In this document: one piece after another, positions 55,061 through 64,000 of the stretch
Numbering within the stretch: the stretch's first letter is position 1
How the letters are laid out: each line of letters opens with the position of its first letter
Assembly (NCBI GenBank): GCA_973895155.1
Contig: OZ316892.1
Coordinates: 20,088,001 to 20,152,000, forward strand
Direction: 5' to 3'
Source of the DNA: Marsupella aquatica
Lineage: Eukaryota; Marchantiophyta
DNA length: 64,000 nucleotides
Program-made: the position numbers and the translations under genes
The notes under the pieces: model-generated
What the model was told of the DNA's origin: nothing
The model's input: the letters and a program-made list of their open reading frames with translations, nothing else
Databases searched by the model: none

Positions 55061-57059
55061 GCCCCTTGCCCGAGACCTTGTCATCAATGCCCATGCCATG
55101 ATCTTTACTATGTCTTTGGGTTTTTGTTTTTTTGTTTTCGCAGTGAAAATGACACAAAAAATGAGTATATAAAATCACCCCAAATATTGGAATAATAGTT
55201 TTTAATGTGATTAGTGTATGTAGTCCCCTTATTGACTAAAGTAGTATCGGAAATTTAACTCCTCCAAGTATTAGACAAAACTGTTCAATATTATTCATTG
55301 AGACTTATGTACACCCTATTGAGAGTATCTAGAGTACTTCCTTTGATCATGGAGGGAAGATCCTCAATGATCCTGGTGCATTGTGTGACCATAGTACCTT
55401 GTTTCTGTTTATCTCATAATTTGATTAGATCCCTCCAGTAACAATGGTGTGACTCTTTTCTTTTCACACTAAATTAAATTTACTTTTTGACTTATTTATT
55501 CTCTCTGACAAGATTTCTCATTTTTTGTGCCCTGAAAATTTGAATGACGACCACTTCAAAAACTGGTGCATCCCTTTATTATATGAGTTAATATGGACGT
55601 ACATGTTCTTCCACACTTGAGAATGATAGTGTGTGTCCAATGTAAAATACTAAAGTTTTAATTACATTCTCATGAGCTTTAATCTTCACTCCAAAAAATA
55701 ATTGCTACCATAAATTAGACTCCTGATTAAACTCGCCTATTTCTTCCAGTTGTCGTGTTCTTGAATGGTTTTTGGTTAGTTTTCAGAATTGCAATGAAGT
55801 GCAAACAATTATTGATGTGGATGGGGATGAAGAAAATTATCCAGAGCAAAGTATATAAATGCACCCCCTCAGATGTAGTAATAAAAATTCTCTTGCAATA
55901 AATAAAAGAAAGGAACTTCTCTAAGGTGCCAATAACTTTTCCTAGCCAATTAAATGTATTTATAATTTAGATTGGAGAGCAGGTATTGCAATATGCTAGA
56001 GATTCTATAGATGGAGGAAATGCCATGCAAATAAGTTAACTAAAGTTACCCCCTACCTTAGTTCCTTGCTACTTCTAAGTATTTAATGAACTAAACGCCC
56101 CTTGCATGACGTCAACTTTTTTGAAAGTGAACACCCCCCCCCCCCCCCCCAAAGGAGGCATCAAATTCATCATCTTTCATTAATACTCTATAGATAGATA
56201 AAACTACTAAAGGAGGATCTGCTTTTGAGTTATTAATCTTAGTTTACTTGAAAGCTAGATCATAACTTTATCTAGAATTTTTATTGTTGTTTGTACGTCA
56301 AGAACTTCTATTAAAAAATTGCCAGCATTTATGATAATTAAAGAACAAAACAACATTTTAGAATCTCCTCCAATCATGCTTGACCTTACCTTATCAAAGA
56401 TCATAATATTGTGATATACAAATGCCATGGGCGCAGGTTAGTTGGTTCCACTAGTTGGAACATATCACAAACTAGAATTCCCTACTTAACGTCTATGATG
56501 CATGCTGCTCAGTTTTACCTAGAACAGTTTATTTAACAAATCAACAAATCCTGGCCCAACTGAAGAATCTTATACAAGATGGCAAATATCTCCAGTTTGG
56601 CTTATCTCCAAGCAACGTACACTATTGGCAACCAGGATCCATGCAGTTGTCAACTAGTTACAATAATTATGCACTTAATTGAGTACCTCATGGCTGCAAA
56701 GGTACCCAAGATTTCAGATGCACGACCAAATGTAAATCTTCAGTTTACTTTTAAGTGCACTCAATCTCCTTACCATAACAGAAATGTGGGTAAACAGTCA
56801 ATGAATGAGAACATTTATTATCTAGATTATCTCATGATTAGATGCAAAGTGCTCAGTCTCCCTGTCACACATCATGGAGATGATTGGAGACAACCTACAA
56901 GTCCATCCAGGCTCTAGTTTCTTGAAAGAAACTTTTAAATTAACCTATATATTTTAATTAATTGCAAAAGAAAACTAATGCATGGTTCTTTGTATTTATT
57001 GAAGAAATTGTGGATTGTAGCTTTTTCAGGGAACTAAGTCCCTTCATCATCTTTTGGAC
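55061..57059. other. AT-rich gene-free stretch with a 17-base poly-C run
   Basis: A run of 17 C lies at 56134-56150. The frame at 56579-56917 (112 codons) has no recognisable domain. No gene is supported. Confidence 0.5.
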
Positions 57060-57560
57060 TTGATGGACCCCAATGACTAATTCAAGACTTGACCAGGCCC
57101 TTTGGACCATCAACCATAAGAAATCCAAAGATGTAGTAACTTTGCAGTGATCTGACGGGGTCCATCTCCACTACACAGGGTGCCACGACTTCAGTTGGAG
57201 TGCAAGCCACACAATGAACAACATGTTGACTTTTTGTAAACCTCAATATCTTATTGTATATATGACTAAATGAATTCTGTTGAGCTGAAATTGTTTGCCT
57301 GGTGTGATCTCCAATGTCCAAGTTACCTATTCGAAGATGTTGGATGTTTTGGACACCGCCAACACTCAAAAGTCATTTTGGGAACTTCCAAAAGTCATTT
57401 GTTTTGCCAAAGCATAATCGGGAGCATAATAGGTTTAGGCTTCGATCACTTAGAATTGTTAACTTGTTTAAAGAAGGTAGATAGCTTGGTTTTGTTCCAA
57501 ACTTTGCTATAGGTACCTAAAGAAAAGTGAACAATTGTAGACTTTCGCTGTGTATATGTG
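57060..57560 (+). mobile_element. Diverged single-arm copy of the long-inverted-arm element family
   Basis: Parallels the 43.6-43.84 kb arm and its continuation at 48.06-48.86 kb. It shares CTTGACCAGGCCC, AAGATGTAGTAACTTTG, TGTTTTGGAC, AAGTCATTTGTTTTGCCAAA, TTGTAGA and the AAGAAAAGTG box in the same order. The LINE is absent here, so this copy shows the family without that insertion. Confidence 0.65.
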
Positions 57561-57698
57561 CAATATATCGAGGGTGGTACTGTTTTCCACACTCAGGTAA
57601 GCGATCTGCGAGAGACCTATATTAAGGCAGGTCTCCTGGTGAATAACCCACAACCTCGATGGTTACTCGAAAAAACTGAGTCTGTATGTGCAAGCAAC

Positions 57699-57805
57699 TT
57701 AATAGAAAATAGTCATCGGAAATGCTGACGAATGCACAACAACCTTCAACCAGAAAAGGGAAACATTTAATAGAAAATAGTCATCGGAAATGCTGACGAA
57801 TGCAG
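57699..57805 (+). repeat. 38-bp direct repeats
   Basis: TTAATAGAAAATAGTCATCG and the following GAAATGCTGACGAATGCA occur at 57699 and 57768 with about 30 bp between them. Confidence 0.9.
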
Positions 57806-57942
57806 CTCCACCATAGACTCTCTATCTTAATTGGAAGATCACCGAAAGGTGTTCACATTAGTGGGAGTGCCTCATACATGCCAATTATTGATCGAAATGG
57901 AAATTATATTGTTAAGCAACAACTATGTGTTCCCCATTGAGT

Positions 57943-59151
57943 TCAAAGTTGAATTGAACAAGGCAAGTCATATTGTTCCGTGGATCCAGGCCTTGCTTCA
58001 GGAAGCTGAGGGCCCATTACGATCTCCCACTCAATGTCTCTGTTCTCCTGACCAAACCCTTTGCTCCTTAGAAGAAATTCGTCAACCTTGCCCGTCCATC
58101 TGAATCTTTTGACTACTACTAAAAGCTCATCGTCCAGGCTAACAACACTCTTAGCCGAAGTATTTTTAGAAAGGGAAGAAGATTGAAAAAATGACCATGA
58201 ACGCTCCTCCATATCATAGACCCAAATGCTGTCTGAAGTAAGTACATGGCATAATCCTCGAACGGTAAAGTGGACTCCTTGCACAGAGATATTCGTCCTC
58301 AAGCCAAACCTGTAGTTCCTCATGAAAGGTTTGATGAGCCTCCACTCATTCCTGAGAGGGTCACAGACCTGTACAAACGATATATCGCCATAGGTGATCC
58401 AATTTCTCTCATCATGATCTTCAGTACTAAGGTTTCCTCGATAAATTTCTCCATCAATAATGCCCTCCGCGAAAAGCTGACGATTCCAGCCGTGGACGAA
58501 AATTTCCTCTCCAATTACCACCATATCGACAATTTTTGCGAAAGGATGTATCATAGGCTCTAATCTCGACCAGGAATCAACTTTAGGGTCATACACCTCA
58601 GCTTCGCGAATTCCACTGTCAGGTGATTTACATCCCCCCATAACATAAATCTTGCCATTCATAACACCAGTAGCAAAATGTAGTTTTCGCGTTCCCATTG
58701 GTGCACATGTTTTCCATTTCTGTTGTCCCGCCAAATCCAGCATGTATACCGCCTTTAAGCCAACTCGATGTCTACCTTTCCCCCCCAAGACAAATATCTT
58801 GCCATCCAATGAAACACAACGGCAATCTCATGGGAAACCTCTGCGAACACCAGGGATAGGAGGAAGTTGAAACCAAAAGTTATCGCTTGTAGAGTATAGC
58901 CACATCGTAACCCTATTGTCAATAATCTGTTTCATAACAGCCAATGTAGTTGCAGAATGAGTACGGATTCTCATATTATGAACAAGGCGATCTTGAATTG
59001 CCTTCTCCCAAGCTGGACTTGTGGAAGATAGCTTAGTAATTCCTCTCCAGGACAGCTTTGGAATTATCTCGTGCAGAGTGACGTTATTGGTGATGCCCGG
59101 TAAAAATTCTTCCTTCAGGTCCTCCCAAGCCACTGGTGGTGCCATGGTCAA
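57943..59151 (-). pseudogene. F-box/kelch-repeat protein gene with one in-frame TGA
   Basis: Single uninterrupted minus-strand frame of 403 codons from ATG 59149-59151 to the stop at 57943, broken only by TGA at 58828-58830. The N-terminal F-box-like part reads EFLPGITNNVTLHEIIPKLS and ITKLSSTSPAWEKAI. After the TGA (preceded by PPIPGVRRGFP, followed by DCRCVSLDGKIFVLGGKG) kelch repeats follow: KIYVMGGCKS with EAEVYDPKVDSW, EEIFVHGW, QVCDPLRNEWRL, SIWVYDMEERSW and DDELLVVV. Such proteins are substrate adaptors of SCF ubiquitin ligases. No intron is needed. Since the rest is undamaged, the stop may be a recent nonsense mutation (for example CGA to TGA), a sequencing error, or a real allele. 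Without the stop it would be a 402-residue protein. Confidence 0.85.
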
Positions 59152-59447
59152 AAGTTAAGAATAACTGATAATGACGACGGGTACGTTTAGAAGCCAGCCT
59201 AAGGAGGTATGGCTTGAGGCCGGGTTGTAGAATTTTGAGCTGCTACCAAAGACAAGTTTGATCAAGATCAAACCACAGCTAGCTCTAGACAACAGCCTTA
59301 ACTGTAACCTAAGCTGGAGGACGGAGTTTGTGCCCGAGTTTGTGATCGAGAGAATAAAGCCTGCACCAGGTACGCGAATTGACAGGTCACATGATCGAAG
59401 GAGTAAGGGCACAGAATGATTAATACCGTTGAAGCGGAATCTACAGT

Positions 59448-59455
59448 CTTATATA
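59448..59455 (-). promoter_or_regulatory. Possible TATA box of the kelch gene
   Basis: TATATAAG on the minus strand, about 300 bases upstream of ATG 59151. Placement is plausible for a gene with a long leader, but a chance match in AT-rich DNA cannot be excluded. Confidence 0.3.
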
Positions 59456-59809
59456 CTGTGTGCTACATGTGAGGGCGCGCGTGAGAGGGACTACAGAGTG
59501 AAGAATGACTTGAAATGACTGATGACAAATGAGCACACCAACCCTACTGCTTATGGCTTGCTACTGACAACAGACAGAACATGACATACCGTTCTTGTGG
59601 CAGTGGCAATTTTTTTCTCTAGTGTTCATGCCAACGGGCTGCTGCAGTGGTTTGCTCAGGAGCCAGACCAACTGAAGCACGCTACTCACCAATCGTTCCT
59701 AATTGAGTCAATACTACATCAATTAATTGTGAGTACAGGAACAGCAGGAATACGTGCAAATCTTTGCCAGACATCTGTGTAATTAGTCATCTGTGGTGCT
59801 AGCTACTAG

Positions 59810-60180
59810 TGAACAGCCTGTATCTTGCTAGGATTCAAGATGTCTCTACTTAGCGCAGTGCGTACCAATGCCCAGTGACTAGCTCCTCCGCTAGCTTTCT
59901 CGCGCGGCTCGCAAAAGAATCCCAATGCATAGTCCCGGTGCATAGTGGATGAGGGATTTATTCATCTTGGCTTGAGCAAACACAGCAAGTAAGGGTCTTC
60001 AAAGACGTACATGATCCCGTCTCACACATTTGAAGATGCGTTCTTTCACTTCATCTAAGTGAGAGATATATCCGATCCACGTACCAGCATGTAGTCCGTT
60101 GGCCAGCTCCTGAACAGCCAGTGCTTTTTCATCTTCAAGATCGATTCAGTCCAATATAATAGGGTGGTCTTAATTTGAGG
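59810..60180 (-). pseudogene. Second, more decayed HECT fragment
   Basis: Parallels 52725-53075 at the DNA level: GTGAACA.CC.GTA, TCTCTACTTAG, AAGGGTCTTCAAAGAC, CATGATCCCGTCTCACA, GCGTTCTTTCACT, TTGGCCAGCTCC.TGAACAGC and GGGTGGTC occur in the same order as the corresponding HECT bases. It covers only the segment around VVRRDHVFEDSYSIF and is too eroded to read as protein. Same strand as the first fragment. Confidence 0.75.
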
Positions 60181-60397
60181 ACGCACATAAAGCAGGAGGA
60201 ATGCACACAATTTGATCATCTCAGAAATGATGGACAGCTGGGTTTGGGATGACGGATCTGCCTCCGGCATCTATTAGCACGCCTTAACCAAGCACAACCA
60301 GATAAAACGAAGTAGTGAACATTGACTGTTTGACTCATTTCAGATACCTATATAATAAGAGAGCTTAGAACCAAAATATAACCAAAATATACTGTGA

Positions 60398-60600
60398 ATG
60401 TCTTTCACCGCTCTTGAAGTCTCTCAAGCTTGTTGGGGTGTCCATTCTCACATGTTGACGCCCAACCTCTCCCAATACAAGGCTAAGCGTCAACATGGCA
60501 GTTGTGTCTTTGAAACTTGTTGGTTTCTCCATTCACACATGTTGACCCCCAACCTCTCCCCATACAAGGCTAGGCGTCGATCAACATGTCTGGCAGTTCA
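60398..60600 (+). repeat. Two tandem units of about 95 bp
   Basis: Both units have GCTTGTTGG or ACTTGTTGG, CCATTC.CACATGTTGAC, CCCAACCTCTCCC and ATACAAGGCTA.GCGTC. The second follows the first directly. Confidence 0.85.
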
Positions 60601-60989
60601 GTCTATTGGCATGCATGGTTGCTGGGGATGTTGGGCTACTACCTACCTTAGGTTGGAGAAGGTACGTTGAACCTGATCGACGAAGGTGTTGATTGTTCTG
60701 GTTGATGTGGAGCTCCAGCTGCAGTCTGAAGTTGAGGTGACCATGGAGTCAAATTAACTGTTTCTCACATAGTCGTCTCACTGCAGCTGCATGTCGCATA
60801 TCAGATAGTACGTGGGTTTCAAGATATATACGAGAAGGCCATATCAATTCAAGATAGTGGGTTTCAATCCTTTACACTTCGCAGTTTTGGGCAAATAATT
60901 TAAGCGTTGTAAATAACAAACTAGTACGGTGTGGGATGACATATCTTGATAATTAGCTATTTTTACTAGCCCAATGCTTGTGCCTTGCA

Positions 60990-61325
60990 GAGAAAATATC
61001 TAGGAGAAAATGATGTCACCCAGAAAAAGAGATGAACAAGAGAAAGATATTGAAAGTGACAAAAGATGTGGAGGTGAAACACAGATGATGTAGCTGTGAG
61101 AAAACGATGTCTAGCTGATGTCTAGGAGAGAAAAAGAGGCCAAAGAATGAAAAGATTTTAAGGTGAGAAAAGATGTGAAAGAGAGAAAATGATCTAGGGA
61201 TGAGACCAAGGAGAGAAAATAATTTTAAGATGAGAAAAGATGTGGAGGTGAAACAAAAATGGAGAGAAGAGTAAAAGAGGTTGAGGAAAGAAACAGATGT
61301 CAAGTACAGAAAAGAAAAAGATGTC
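60990..61325 (+). repeat. Degenerate purine-rich repeat (GAGAAAA.GATGT type)
   Basis: Irregular copies of GAGAAAAGATGTG, GAAAATGAT and TTTTAAG.TGAGAAAAGATGT. It is preceded at 60968 by ACTAGCCCAATGCTTGTGCC, a phrase related to the one before the 54.3 kb array. Confidence 0.7.
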
Positions 61326-61359
61326 ACTAGTTCACTGGTATGCTCTGTTCAAGGTGTAA

Positions 61360-61472
61360 CAGAGAGGTCTCATGGGGGATGGGTATATTACATTGACGTG
61401 ATATTTTAGGTGAATCTGTCGCAGAGAGGTCTCATCGGGGGATGGGTATACTACATTGACGTGATATTTTAG
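61360..61472 (+). repeat. 72-bp tandem duplication
   Basis: CAGAGAGGTCTCAT.GGGGGATGGGTATA followed by ACATTGACGTGATATTTTAG at 61360 and again at 61432; the second unit is shorter. Confidence 0.9.
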
Positions 61473-62314
61473 AGTGCCCATGCTACTTGACAGACCGCCG
61501 TTCTAGGTGGGTCACAAGTCATGCACCTACAGTAGATGAGCAATCACGACCTTAGCGTCCTAAGGGCATCTTCCCGGAAGTTCAGAGGAGCAACTGTATG
61601 GTCGTCAACAAATAGTCCTCAAAGCAAAACAAAATTATTGGATGATAGTTTCGGTAGGCCGGTGCTTAGCTTGTAGTAGAGCTTAGTGTACGTTTTCATA
61701 GAAATCAAGAACTATAATACAAGGTTGTGCCTTTTTTATGCAGTGGTGGTCATTCAAATTTGGAGTAGCTTTTGGGGTGAAAAAAACAGAAACTGCAAAA
61801 AGTGGAAGCAATAAAGAACAAATGAATTATATTTAATGTGAATGAAAAAGTGGATGCACGTGTCCCCAAACTAGAAGGAAAAAGACAAAATCTTCTCTTT
61901 ACCATCCATGTATACAATTATATGCTCTTCCCTCTACTATCCATTTAATTTATACCATGTCCTCCCTCTACCATCCATGCTACCTCTTAACTCCTTCTAC
62001 CATCTATACAATACCATGCTCCTCCCTCTACCATCCATGCATAGGGGCTACATAATGATAGTAGTTTAATTGCAAATATCACATAGTCAATCAAGTAGAA
62101 CCCCAATTTAAGGAATACTGAAGTATTAGACTAATTCCAATTTTATCTAAATATTATAAGTTAATGAATGATCAACCTCTTTAACATTTGGTGGGATAGT
62201 CAAAAACTTCAAATGTTTTGTTGCAAGATCTTTATAACAATGCATCACTAAATGACATCAAGTACCTCTTGATCCATGCACAAATCCTTAATTAAACTGT
62301 CATTCATTGTTTCA

Positions 62315-62845
62315 ATTGTCTATTTAATTACTATAGGGTTGAATACAAAAAAGATTGACCACCCTTTACAACAATTAATAGGATTGTTGTATATTACAAT
62401 GTCTACTGGACATTCATTTTAATGTCAATAATATCATGCCTTAATATCACCAAACTAAGGCCCCACTGTCTAACTAATATTATATCTTAAATAAACTAAC
62501 CAACAACTAACTTGTCTATTTAATTATGATAGGGTTCAAGAATACAAAAAAAGATTGACACGCACCAGGGTGCGTGACCTACAATCATAGTATCACCCTC
62601 TAATTAGTTAGTTTCTATTGCTTTGACTCAATCAGGCATGGAACCATATAAAATCAGAAATCATTGAAAGTTGAGTTCACTTGAAGGTGTAACTATAATT
62701 ATTATTTATTAATAGGATTGTTGTATATTACAATGTCTACTGGACATTCATTTGAATGTCAATAATATCATGCCTTAATATCACCAAACTAAGGCCCCAC
62801 TAACTAATATTATATCTTAAATAAACTAACCAACTAACCAACTTA
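62315..62845 (+). repeat. Tandem duplication of ~195 bp, second copy split by ~140 bp
   Basis: GTCTATTTAATTA.TATAGGGTT with AAAAAAGATTGAC opens each unit (near 62318 and 62513). The block TTAATAGGATTGTTGTATAT through ATATCTTAAATAAACTAACC recurs at 62375 and 62704. Between these two parts, the second unit carries about 140 extra bases (62562-62703) absent from the first, starting ACGCACCAGGGTGCGT. Confidence 0.85.
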
Positions 62846-63049
62846 GACGATAAGACTTGTCTAAACTTGAGTTCTCTGGCTACTACTATTCTGAGTTGCC
62901 TTTTAAACTGTATGCTAAACTATATGCTTCATTACTGTCTAGGATTCGTCACTTGCTATGCATGTCAAGAGATAGTCTCTTGCCTTGACAGCAACATTCT
63001 TTGGAATTCCTACCAGCCCTGTCACTGGTCCTTTGCGTGCTTTGAAACA

Positions 63050-64000
63050 CTACAAGGCAAAGGAAACATCTATTGTCTCAGCTTCCTTGTATATTGGAGT
63101 TGGATCACGTTCCCATTTCTTATCCCAAGAATCTGCCCACCGCTCTCTTGGCTGCCAGTCTGATTGACCACGTTGCTTCTTTGCCATAAATGGTCTAAAC
63201 CACTCAACGCCACATACATGAGTAAGAAGGTTTTGTTCATTCACTGGTCCTTCTACCACATCTGTAACAACTAACCCCATATGGACGGGATAAACATCCA
63301 GGTCTGAGTCGTCCGGCCGTACCAACACATAACAGCCCTTCACAACATCAACCCTAGGGTTAAAACTCTCAGGAGGTTTATCTTTTGCTGGTCCCACATA
63401 ATCCACTATTGCCTCCAACTCACATGCCACATTTTGATATTCTGGTGGAATGTGCTCTCTCCATATTGATAAAGGCCAAAACCCGTATTCCAAGTTGTGT
63501 GCACCTTCAGGTTCATATTGCACCTGGTCACCCTGTAGAGTATCTACAATGTCATTCCAATAATTGATGAGAGTTGTCCAACATCGCTTTGGTTCTTCCT
63601 CTTTTGTTCGCTTTAGAATAAACTCAAAGAATGACACATGCTTCTTCAACCCTGTCAGCACTTCAGGAAGCATTTTCAACTCCATCATTGGTAGCCGTTT
63701 GGGCACCCCAATTGGGATGTGAGGACTTTTGTCATCTTTCCATGACCATATTTCAATACCTTCCTTGGGTAACCATCCCTGATCAGTTGACTTCATTTTG
63801 TATTGGAAGCATGGCATACTATCATGACGAACATAGAACCTAAACGTACAGCCTGGGTTTTAAATGCCCCACCAATGCCTCAGGGCCCTTCAACATGAAT
63901 GGAGCTAAGTAGTTTTTGAAATCTGGGACCTCCTGTAGAAAATGTGGGACTGCATTGCCTTGCTCTCATGAACAAGGACATTAACTCAGGCAATGAGTAT
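63050..64000 (-). CDS. Unrecognised protein, C-terminal part, probably mobile-element derived; extends past the window
   Basis: Minus-strand frame from about 63847 to the stop at 63050, about 265 codons. It begins inside the protein (TFRFYVRHDSMPCFQYKMKS), contains WLPKEGIEIWSWKDD, KKHVSFFEFILKRTKEEE, GFWPLSIWREHIP, CELEAIVDYVGPAKDK, then KGCYVLVRPDDSDLDVYPVH and EWFRPFM, and ends KEAETIDVSFAL. An adjoining frame upstream (VPDFKNYLAPFMLKGPEALV) joins only with a one-base shift near 63850, so the copy may be damaged or a border is missed. The VLVRPDDS..VYPVHMGLVV segment resembles a BAH or similar chromatin-reading fold by general look only. Surrounding repeats favour a transposon origin. No function is claimed. 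Confidence 0.6.

Overview
This is nuclear DNA of a land plant. The genes have many short spliceosomal introns (about 60 to 700 bp) with GT/AG borders, and the identifiable proteins are plant types: a plant-style malic enzyme, a WIYLD-domain SUVR histone methyltransferase, an E2F partner (DP) factor, an F-box/kelch protein and a HECT ubiquitin ligase remnant. The compact introns and abundant old repeats would suit a seed-free plant (moss, liverwort or lycophyte), but that is only an inference. There are no operons, CRISPR arrays or recognisable tRNA genes.

Layout. 1-4.7 kb: the 3' two thirds of an NADP-malic enzyme gene (+), cut off by the window edge. 9.1-12.6 kb: a complete nine-exon gene (+) for a chloroplast-type protein of the 3-dehydroquinate synthase II family. 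16-18.6 kb: tandem and dispersed repeats. 18.8-23.6 kb: a SUVR4-like SET-domain histone methyltransferase (+). 24.5-37 kb: mostly gene-free DNA with tandem repeats, one half of an inverted repeat pair that brackets the SUVR gene, and a foldback element. 37.4-42.3 kb: a GC-rich promoter region and a complete DP transcription factor gene (+). 43.5-49.2 kb: a nest of mobile elements, one inside another. 51.8-60.2 kb: two decayed copies of a HECT ubiquitin-ligase gene (-) flanking an F-box/kelch gene (-) that carries one in-frame TGA. 60.4-62.9 kb: short tandem duplications. 63.05-64 kb: part of an unrecognised, probably transposon-derived protein (-).

The four identifiable intact or cut-off genes do not form a pathway: malate decarboxylation, a shikimate-type reaction, histone methylation and cell-cycle transcription control. 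The clearest higher-order structure is evolutionary. In the 43.5-49.2 kb nest a long-inverted-repeat element was hit by a LINE (12-bp target duplication). The LINE was hit by a solo LTR (5-bp duplication TTCAT, with the LINE frame restored when the insert is removed). The LTR was hit by a small terminal-inverted-repeat element. I found no convincing new multi-gene system. The items most worth following are the single nonsense codon in the kelch gene, the HECT pseudogene that lost its catalytic cysteine, the uncharacterised C-terminal protein at the right edge and the plant DHQS-II gene, whose role is unclear.
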